9,524 nt of DNA, taken from Nitratifractor sp. (GTDB taxonomy: Bacteria > Campylobacterota > Campylobacteria > Campylobacterales > Sulfurovaceae). Positions 1-4,748 of this stretch are shown one piece after another. The DNA is taken from assembly GCA_015485845.1 (NCBI GenBank), contig WFSU01000153.1, positions 1-9,524 of the forward strand. The letters run 5' to 3'. Both the position numbers and the translations under genes were made by a program. The notes beneath the pieces are model-generated. The model did not search any database. It was given only the letters and a program-made list of their open reading frames with translations, and was not told the origin of the DNA. The first letter of the stretch is position 1. Each line of letters begins with the position of its first letter.

Positions 1-246
1 CACCAGAACTTCATCGCCAAGAAAGACCTGAAAATAACGCTGCTCAGCGACGAGGAGAAAGAGGTGCTCCAGGCCTACGGTGTCTGGCAACTCAAGAAAA
101 ACTATGGCCGTGAGTACATGGGCGTGGTGCGCTCGACGTATCTGATCGACCCGGATGGCAACGTAGCGGCCGTGTGGGAGAAAGTGCGGGTCAAGGGGCA
201 TGTGGAAGCGGTACGCCAGAAGCTGGAAGCGTTGAAGAATATGTAG
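1..246 (+). CDS. bcp: Thiol peroxidase of the Bcp/PrxQ type, C-terminal part (5' end outside window)
   Basis: This is the last 81 residues of a peroxiredoxin, read in frame from base 1 to a TAG stop at 244-246. PrxQ/Bcp enzymes reduce hydrogen and organic peroxides in the cytoplasm using thioredoxin. The fragment shows the typical C-terminal half of the family: LLSDEEKEVLQAYGVW, then the KKNYGREYMGVVRSTYLID block, then a strand-turn ending in VRVKGHVEAV. The peroxidatic cysteine lies upstream of the window and cannot be checked. The ATG/GTG codons inside the fragment are internal and should not be taken as starts. A short hairpin begins at the base after the stop codon. Assignment to the family is firm; the gene symbol follows family usage. 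Confidence 0.9.
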   Translation, partial: HQNFIAKKDLKITLLSDEEKEVLQAYGVWQLKKNYGREYMGVVRSTYLIDPDGNVAAVWEKVRVKGHVEAVRQKLEALKNM

Positions 247-264
247 GGTTGGCTTCAGCCGACC
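247..264 (+). repeat. Hairpin at the end of the peroxiredoxin gene, REP-like or weak terminator
   Basis: GGTTGGCTTCAGCCGACC folds into an 8-bp stem (one T-G wobble) with a two-base loop. It starts immediately after the stop codon and is preceded by GTAG (243-246, overlapping the stop), the tetranucleotide that flanks many REP elements. A T-rich run (275-284) starts ten bases beyond the stem, which is too far for a standard intrinsic terminator. The central CTTCAG is shared with the two hairpins at 302-317 and 368-383. Confidence 0.5.
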
Positions 265-301
265 ACATATTTCCCCTTTTTTTTATGGTTCCATCAGGGG
301 C

Positions 302-317
302 TTGGACTTCAGTCCAA
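302..317 (+). repeat. REP-like palindrome, copy 1 (CTTCAG orientation)
   Basis: TTGGACTTCAGTCCAA is a perfect 7-bp stem with a TC loop. Its flanks match those of the inverted copy at 368-383: both read roughly GGG-CT-GGACTTCAGTCC-ACA on the appropriate strand. The two copies face each other across about 50 bp with no gene between them. Paired inverted short palindromes in intergenic DNA are the layout of REP/BIME elements mobilised by RAYT (Y1) transposases. No such transposase is in the window, so mobility is an inference. Confidence 0.55.
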
Positions 318-367
318 CAAACGCGCCAGCGTGTCACTTTGGCATGGGTAGTTTTTTTGTTATTCTG

Positions 368-383
368 TGGGACTGAAGTCCCA
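368..383 (-). repeat. REP-like palindrome, copy 2 (inverted)
   Basis: TGGGACTGAAGTCCCA has a 7-bp perfect stem with a GA loop. Read on the minus strand it gives TGGGACTTCAGTCCCA and aligns with the copy at 302-317 including some flanking bases. Together they form an inverted pair. Followed by a short T run (389-393), it might also slow transcription, but the stem is short. Confidence 0.55.
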
Positions 384-393
384 GTCCCTTTTT

Positions 394-442
394 AGTGAAA
401 AGTGAAAAGTGAAAAGTGAAAAGTGAATAGTGAATAGTGAAT
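394..442 (+). repeat. Seven tandem copies of a 7-bp unit (AGTGAAA x4, AGTGAAT x3)
   Basis: Four perfect AGTGAAA units (394-421) are followed by three perfect AGTGAAT units (422-442), then a partial AGT. The array ends 8 bp before a TATGAT box (451-456) that is likely the -10 of the lysozyme-like gene, so it covers about -20 to -70 of that promoter. Short perfect tandem arrays can change copy number by strand slippage. Here a change would move any upstream element by 7 bp relative to the -10 and would leave the reading frame unaffected. Confidence 0.85.
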
Positions 443-447
443 AGTTT

Positions 448-456
448 TGGTATGAT
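448..456 (+). promoter_or_regulatory. Putative extended -10 promoter of the lysozyme-like gene
   Basis: TGGTATGAT reads as an extended -10 (TGn followed by TATGAT at 451-456), giving a predicted transcript start near 463 and a leader of about 25 nt before the ATG at 488. No -35 consensus is visible; that position lies inside the heptamer array. An AAGGA ribosome binding site is at about 478-482. Not mapped experimentally; the call rests on motif and spacing alone. Confidence 0.4.
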
Positions 457-487
457 TTTCTTTGGAAAATCTGAAAAAGGAACCCGC

Positions 488-1285
488 ATGAAAAAACTTC
501 TACTTTCTCTTTCGCTTCTCCTCTCTGTCTCTTACGCCGTCGAACTCCGCCTCACAAACGCACAAGCCAACCAGATCGCTCACAAAATCTGGCTCAACGA
601 AGGCTCAGGCAAGCGCAGCAAGCTGGTGTGGTGGAACAAGGGGGAGGAGTTTGCTTCGGTGGGGATCGGGCATTTTATCTGGTTTACGGCCGAAAAGCCG
701 ATGTGGTTCTGGGAAGCGTTTCCGCCGATGCTGCGTTACATCACTGCTCACGGCGCCCGGCCGCCCCGGTGGCTGACCCCGCAGACCCACTGTGTCTGGC
801 ACAGCTATGAGCAGTGGCGTCGTGCCAAGAAAGCCAATACGAAAAAAATGCGGGAGCTCACCGCCTTCATGGATCGCACCAAGGGGCTTCAGGCACGTTT
901 TATGCTTCATAGGCTTAACAGCTCCTTTCCTCGGATACTCGCCTATGCCCGAGCCCATGGGCAGGGGAAGATTGTTGAGAAAAATTACCGCCGCCTTCTC
1001 TACCGAAAAAACGGTTCGATCGACCCGCAGGGGGCCTACATTTTGATCGATTACATCAATTTCAAAGGGGACGGCGTCAACAAAGGAGAGCGCTACCAGG
1101 GCAAAGGGTGGGGGCTGTATCAAGTGCTCACCCGGATGAATCCCCGTGACCCCAACCCCTATCATGCCTTTGCAATGGCGGGTAAGATCGTCCTTGAGCG
1201 TCTCACCCACATCGCACCGCCCGAGCGCCGCCTGTGGCGGTTTCGTAAGGGGTGGTTCAATCGGATGGATACGTATTGGAAATAA
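488..1285 (+). CDS. Exported lysozyme-like protein (putative peptidoglycan hydrolase)
   Basis: This is a 265-residue protein starting at the ATG at 488, chosen because it follows AAGGA with good spacing and opens a clean signal peptide (KK, then a leucine/serine-rich core, SYA cleavage near residue 17). In-frame GTG 437 and ATG 452 would place extra residues before the signal peptide. The mature protein begins with a helix ending in a glutamate (E38, in LNEGSGK), followed by a SVGIGHFIWF segment at 57-66 and a GKGWGLYQV segment near the C-terminus. A helix-E-(x)n-GxGH order is reminiscent of lysozyme-fold enzymes, so E38 could be the catalytic acid. That is inference from motif shape; the family is not one I can name with certainty. 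The protein is rich in W, R and K and probably periplasmic. Its stop lies 6 bp from the stop of the convergent regulator, with no terminator between. Confidence 0.7.
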   Translation: MKKLLLSLSLLLSVSYAVELRLTNAQANQIAHKIWLNEGSGKRSKLVWWNKGEEFASVGIGHFIWFTAEKPMWFWEAFPPMLRYITAHGARPPRWLTPQTHCVWHSYEQWRRAKKANTKKMRELTAFMDRTKGLQARFMLHRLNSSFPRILAYARAHGQGKIVEKNYRRLLYRKNGSIDPQGAYILIDYINFKGDGVNKGERYQGKGWGLYQVLTRMNPRDPNPYHAFAMAGKIVLERLTHIAPPERRLWRFRKGWFNRMDTYWK

Positions 1286-1291
1286 AAGAGA

Positions 1292-1969
1292 TTACCGTTC
1301 GGTGGTGATCATGTAGCCCAGACCGTTGGCGTTGGTGATGAGGTCGGTGCCGAGCTGCTCTTTGATGCGGCTGATGAGGGAGCGCAGACGGCTGGTGCCG
1401 GTATCATTCCCCCAGATGTGCAGGGATATTTGTTCGTTGGAGACGACGCTGTTTCGCTGATGGATGAGGAGGGCGAGAAGTTGCTGCTTTTTGTCGGCCA
1501 GCGGGATGGGAGTGCCGTCATGTTCGAGCATGCCGGTTTCGGTATTCCAGATGAACCCCTCTTTGAGGGGGATGGTTGTCGGGAGAGGGTGTTTTTCGGA
1601 GTGCTGGAGTGCCATTCGGATCGTGGCGATGATCTCTTTTTCTCGGTACGGTTTCATGAGATAGGCGACGGCCTCTGCGTCCAGTGCATACTCAATCATC
1701 TCTTCGTCCGCATAAGCGGTGAGGAATATAATCTTGCAGTCGGGGTGGGAATGCTTGAGACGGATGGCCGCCTCTGATCCACTCATGGGGCCTTTGAGGA
1801 TGATGTCCATCAACACAATGTCGACACAAGTCTCATTGAGCTGTTTCAGGGCTTCGGAGCCGTTGTCAGCACGTCCGAGGACGTTGAAACCCTCTCCCTC
1901 GAGGATCTCCCATAGATACTGCGCGGAGACGAGATCGTCTTCGACGATGAAAATCGTTGCTTTTTTCAT
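1292..1969 (-). CDS. OmpR/PhoB-family response regulator (REC plus winged helix)
   Basis: This is a 225-residue cytoplasmic transcription factor. The receiver domain (about residues 4-120) has the acidic pair E10/D11/D12, phospho-acceptor D55 in VLMDIIL, T84 in FLTAY, and K106-P107, so all phosphorylation residues are present. Residues of about 140-222 form a winged-helix domain: LADKKQQLLALLI, then SNEQISLHIWG, then the recognition-helix segment SRLRSLISRIKEQLG, ending in the wing sequence GLGYMI typical of OmpR/PhoB members. It is divergent from the histidine kinase at 2045, its likely partner. Start: ATG at 1969; a TATAAT box sits only 6 bases upstream (1981-1976) and no Shine-Dalgarno is present, so the mRNA may be leaderless. 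The intergenic region contains an 11-bp-spaced direct repeat at 2006-2023 that suits this class of regulator, suggesting autoregulation and control of the two downstream operons with the same site. Confidence 0.93.
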   Translation of the reverse strand: MKKATIFIVEDDLVSAQYLWEILEGEGFNVLGRADNGSEALKQLNETCVDIVLMDIILKGPMSGSEAAIRLKHSHPDCKIIFLTAYADEEMIEYALDAEAVAYLMKPYREKEIIATIRMALQHSEKHPLPTTIPLKEGFIWNTETGMLEHDGTPIPLADKKQQLLALLIHQRNSVVSNEQISLHIWGNDTGTSRLRSLISRIKEQLGTDLITNANGLGYMITTER

Positions 1970-1975
1970 AAAACT

Positions 1976-1981
1976 ATTATA
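1976..1981 (-). promoter_or_regulatory. -10 box of the response-regulator gene
   Basis: On the minus strand the sequence is a perfect TATAAT, followed by six bases and then the ATG at 1969. Normal -10 to start spacing would put the first transcribed base at or next to the A of the start codon. No convincing -35 is seen at 17 bp. The TGCAACA repeat lies at about -37 to -54 of this promoter, in the opposite orientation to its arrangement at the kinase promoter. Confidence 0.6.
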
Positions 1982-2005
1982 CGATGAAGCGGCTTATCGT
2001 TTGGT

Positions 2006-2038
2006 TGCAACAAATCTGCAACAAACCGTCGGTATACT
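2006..2038 (+). promoter_or_regulatory. Operator-promoter A: TGCAACA direct repeat plus -10, before the histidine kinase
   Basis: TGCAACA at 2006-2012 and again at 2017-2023 (11-bp period), then 9 bases, then TATACT at 2033-2038. The same arrangement with identical spacings occurs at 3231-3263 and 8210-8242. The second half-site stands where a -35 would be, as in pho boxes bound by PhoB. Predicted transcription starts close to the kinase ATG at 2045. Being in a divergent intergenic region, the site could serve both regulator and kinase. Confidence 0.75.
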
Positions 2039-2044
2039 AACGGT

Positions 2045-3199
2045 ATGAAAACTTTGTTGAACCATTTCATGTCGCTGAATCGACGCGATAGGATGTTGTA
2101 CGGGATCACCCTTGCTGCCGTGGGGGTGATCCTCCTCGGCAGTGTAGCGGATGGGTTCACCGGACGGTACCCACAGGCAGTCGTTCAAGCGGTCATGCTC
2201 GGGGTTGCGATCGGGTTGTTTTGGGACTATCGGCGGCGGCGCAATGCGACGGTGTTCGCGTACGGAGGGATCGTAACGGCATCGTTGGGGTATACGCTTC
2301 TGCTCTATCTCGATCATTTTGTGCTTCATAGCTATCTCATTTTGATGATTATCCCGCTTGTGATCTTTTTTGTACTACCCTTGCGACAGGCGTTGATTGC
2401 CAGTGTGCTTCACTATCTTGTGGTGGTGCTGGTCAGCGAGTACGGGTATGCCGTGCTGCATCTCGATTCGGCGATGTTTGACAAAGATGCGATTCAGGTC
2501 TATACATTCGGGGCGATTTTCATCCTCGCATTCGGGACGTTCTACCAGCTGGCGATCGAAGAGTCATATCGTCAGCTCCAGCACGCCAACGCCCAAAAAG
2601 CCCTCCTCCTCAAAGAGATCCACCACCGGATTAAAAACAACCTCAACAAAATGTCCTCGGCACTGGGACTTCAGATCCTCCGTATCCGTCGGGGACACTC
2701 GGTTTCCCCCGAAGAGATCCTCACCGCTAACAAACTCCGGATCGAAGCAATGTCGCTCGTGCACGAAGCGCTTTACCGTTCCGAAGACATCGCACGGGTC
2801 GATATGGCGGCCTATATCCGCAAACTTGTTGATCTCATCGCCCGCACCCACGAGCGCACTCTTCCGATCGATCTCGAAGCCGGGGGGATCACACTTTCTC
2901 CGGACAAAGCGCTGCGGATCGGGACGATCCTCAACGAACTCATCACCAACACGCTCAAGCACACACCGCCCGATGCTTCGGATCTTCATATTGCCGTCAT
3001 ATTGACTGCCCAAGCAGAATCGTGCCTACTGACCTATACCCAGACCGGCCACCCCGATCCCGTCGATGCCGCATCCCTCACCCAAACCAAAGGGCTCGGG
3101 ATGATGTTCATCCGCCTCTCTGCCGAAGAGATGGGGGGCAATCTTGCGATCGTCTCGGAGCATAATTCGCTTATTTTTACGATAGTGTTCCCCTGCTGA
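2045..3199 (+). CDS. Membrane sensor histidine kinase, HisKA_2 type
   Basis: This is a 384-residue inner-membrane kinase. Residues of about 18-170 are hydrophobic with roughly five or six transmembrane segments broken by an arginine-rich cytoplasmic turn (DYRRRRN, 61-67); no large periplasmic sensor domain is present, so the signal is probably sensed in or near the membrane. A short linker leads to the H-box LLLKEIHHRIKNNL (187-200), with H194 (before RIKNN) the expected phosphorylated histidine of the HisKA_2/HWE-like class. The ATPase domain has an N-box NELITNTLKH (297-306) and a GLGM G-box at 350-353. It is divergent from its presumed partner regulator, whereas most such pairs are co-transcribed. 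Start: ATG 2045 is only 6 bases after the -10 box and lacks a Shine-Dalgarno, so translation may be leaderless; an internal ATG at 2069 is an alternative. The ligand is unknown. Confidence 0.9.
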   Translation: MKTLLNHFMSLNRRDRMLYGITLAAVGVILLGSVADGFTGRYPQAVVQAVMLGVAIGLFWDYRRRRNATVFAYGGIVTASLGYTLLLYLDHFVLHSYLILMIIPLVIFFVLPLRQALIASVLHYLVVVLVSEYGYAVLHLDSAMFDKDAIQVYTFGAIFILAFGTFYQLAIEESYRQLQHANAQKALLLKEIHHRIKNNLNKMSSALGLQILRIRRGHSVSPEEILTANKLRIEAMSLVHEALYRSEDIARVDMAAYIRKLVDLIARTHERTLPIDLEAGGITLSPDKALRIGTILNELITNTLKHTPPDASDLHIAVILTAQAESCLLTYTQTGHPDPVDAASLTQTKGLGMMFIRLSAEEMGGNLAIVSEHNSLIFTIVFPC

Positions 3200-3230
3200 C
3201 TCTCCATTCTATCGCTCTCCTCACCACCGA

Positions 3231-3263
3231 TGCAACAAATGTGCAACACTTTCGGGTTATAGT
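3231..3263 (+). promoter_or_regulatory. Operator-promoter B: TGCAACA direct repeat plus -10, before the beta-sandwich/protease operon
   Basis: TGCAACA at 3231-3237 and 3242-3248 (11-bp period), 9 bases, then TATAGT at 3258-3263. Geometry is identical to site A and site C. Predicted transcript start is near 3270, with AAGGAGG at 3294-3300 and the ATG at 3306. From the second repeat to the ribosome binding site it is clearly similar to the leader at site C. Confidence 0.8.
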
Positions 3264-3271
3264 GAGAATAT

Positions 3272-3286
3272 GGTTTTGTAGAAACT
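3272..3286 (+). promoter_or_regulatory. 5' leader hairpin of operon B
   Basis: GGTTT pairs with AAACT (one G-T wobble) around a TGTAG loop, beginning two or three bases after the predicted transcript start. The leader of operon C has a hairpin at the same place (8252-8265) with different bases but preserved pairing. Likely roles are protection of the 5' end of the mRNA or a regulatory contact; this is inference. Confidence 0.4.
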
Positions 3287-3305
3287 GATTCCAAAGGAGG
3301 ATGAA

Positions 3306-4736
3306 ATGAAAAGAGTAATTATGATATTCATGGCATTTGGTTTGTTCGGGTATGCTTTGGTAATTGACCGATCCTATATGGCAATGGATGCCGTGAAATC
3401 GGGAGACACCTATGATGTCAAAGGGATTGTCGACAATTACCCGGTGGACAAAGAGAAACTCTACGCAATAGTGTTTTATAAAAATGCCGATGCGGGCGAC
3501 GTGCTCCATATCAAATGGATCGCTGAAAAGGCAGAAGGAGGAATATCCCGATACGAGATAGCCACCGTCGATCTGCCCCTCGCACTCCCCTCGGGTGCCA
3601 TCAGGGCTCAATTGCAGAGGGGGGCAAAGCCCTGGCCGAAAGGAACCTATCGGGTGGAGATGTATCACAAAGATAAAAAAGTCGGTGAGCACACGTTTAC
3701 GATCGGTATGGGCAAGACCGATCAGAACGCTTCCAACCCCAAGCCGTCGGCTGCTTCACCGATAACCGATTTCTTTTTTGCGAAAAAAGCCTGGCATGAC
3801 AAGGAAGGTTATATTGATTACGATGGGAAGTCGGATAGGTTTGACGTCACACAACACAAGCTATTTGTCATCGTAAAATATCGCGATCTCACCGTTCCGG
3901 GTACGATCCAGATCCAATGGGTGCTGGACGATGCGGATGGGAATCACAATGCCCTCCTGCTCAAAAATGATATGAATATTACGCAAAAAGAGGGCGCACT
4001 TTATTTCGCAATTACATTGGATATCGATTGGCCGGTAGGAAGTTATCATGCGGAGTTGTATCACAATGATCGCCGCATAGCCTCCGCCCCCTTCAAAATG
4101 GCTCAATCTGCACCGGCATCCGTTGCGCACGACGCACCCAAGCCAGCCGGTAACAGTGACAAGATCCAAGGCCTGATCGGGAGCAAATGGGTGGACAACA
4201 GCGAAGCGAAACCATTGATAATTTATTTCCCTTCATCAACCCAAATGAGTTTTGACGGCGTGGTTCGCCCTTGCATCATCAGCGACACCAGGATCAAAAT
4301 GCACGGCCAGCACGGATGGCTGGATATCCTCTATACGATTTCAGGGGATGAGATGACGATGACGATGGTCAAAACGGGTGCCAAAGGGGTCTTTCATCGT
4401 ATGAAATCCTCCGGAGACACTCCGGCAGCAACACCGAATTCCCAGAATGGATCGCCCACCTTCGCCCACAGGTATTGCAGCAGCCGGGGGAGTAGCAATG
4501 AGTGGATCGCATTCGGAGCTTCCGGTGACTTCAGTTTTGGCTCGCTCGAGAACGACATTGTTGCAGCTTCCGGTACCTATCGGGTCACGGGGGACACCAT
4601 TACTGTCACGGTCAAGGGAGAGGATCTGGGTGCGCTCCGTATCATCCGAAAGAGCGGTACGCAGATTGAGACACTGGAGTTTGACGGGACGGTGTATGAC
4701 AGCAAGCTCTGTCCGGCACAAAAACAGAACCGATAG
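3306..4736 (+). CDS. Exported two-repeat beta-sandwich protein with lipocalin-like C-terminal modules
   Basis: This is a 476-residue protein with an N-terminal signal peptide (MKRVIMIFMAFGLFGYA) and strong AAGGAGG at 3294-3300. Two internally related beta-rich repeats follow: residues of about 35-133 and 163-265, each ending in a near-identical strand pair (GTYRVEMYHKDKKVGEHTF and GSYHAELYHNDRRIASAPF). A linker rich in A, P and S leads to a module at about 287-366 (IQGLIGSKWVDN start, HRM end) and a last one at about 385-466 containing SGTYRVTGDTITV. That last motif recurs at the end of the reading frame finishing at 7561 (SGTYTVSGDTIIA), linking the two products. The modules resemble small beta-barrel, lipocalin-like domains in pattern, but I cannot name the family. 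It is the first gene of the operon under operator B, with 12 bp to the protease gene. It is probably a periplasmic or surface binding protein. Confidence 0.8.
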   Translation: MKRVIMIFMAFGLFGYALVIDRSYMAMDAVKSGDTYDVKGIVDNYPVDKEKLYAIVFYKNADAGDVLHIKWIAEKAEGGISRYEIATVDLPLALPSGAIRAQLQRGAKPWPKGTYRVEMYHKDKKVGEHTFTIGMGKTDQNASNPKPSAASPITDFFFAKKAWHDKEGYIDYDGKSDRFDVTQHKLFVIVKYRDLTVPGTIQIQWVLDDADGNHNALLLKNDMNITQKEGALYFAITLDIDWPVGSYHAELYHNDRRIASAPFKMAQSAPASVAHDAPKPAGNSDKIQGLIGSKWVDNSEAKPLIIYFPSSTQMSFDGVVRPCIISDTRIKMHGQHGWLDILYTISGDEMTMTMVKTGAKGVFHRMKSSGDTPAATPNSQNGSPTFAHRYCSSRGSSNEWIAFGASGDFSFGSLENDIVAASGTYRVTGDTITVTVKGEDLGALRIIRKSGTQIETLEFDGTVYDSKLCPAQKQNR

Positions 4737-4748
4737 GGAGAAGTACCA

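Noticed and set aside
394..442. Tandem repeats considered as a CRISPR array or iteron origin
   Set aside because: Units are 7 bp with no spacers, and there is no cas gene, replication initiator or DnaA-box cluster nearby.
437..487. Upstream GTG start (437) for the lysozyme-like protein
   Set aside because: It starts in the heptamer array, lacks a ribosome binding site and would place 17 residues before a clean signal peptide; the ATG at 488 fits better.
605..1210. Minus-strand open frame of 201 codons opposite the lysozyme-like gene
   Set aside because: The plus-strand product has a signal peptide and a ribosome binding site; the minus-strand translation looks like random proline/arginine-rich sequence.
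1283..1294. Bidirectional terminator between the convergent lysozyme-like and regulator genes
   Set aside because: Only 6 bp separate the stop codons and no hairpin with a T run is visible there.
4559..4565. A fourth TGCAACA half-site (as TGTTGCA on the plus strand)
   Set aside because: It is a single copy inside a coding region, with no second half-site 11 bp away and no -10 at the expected distance.
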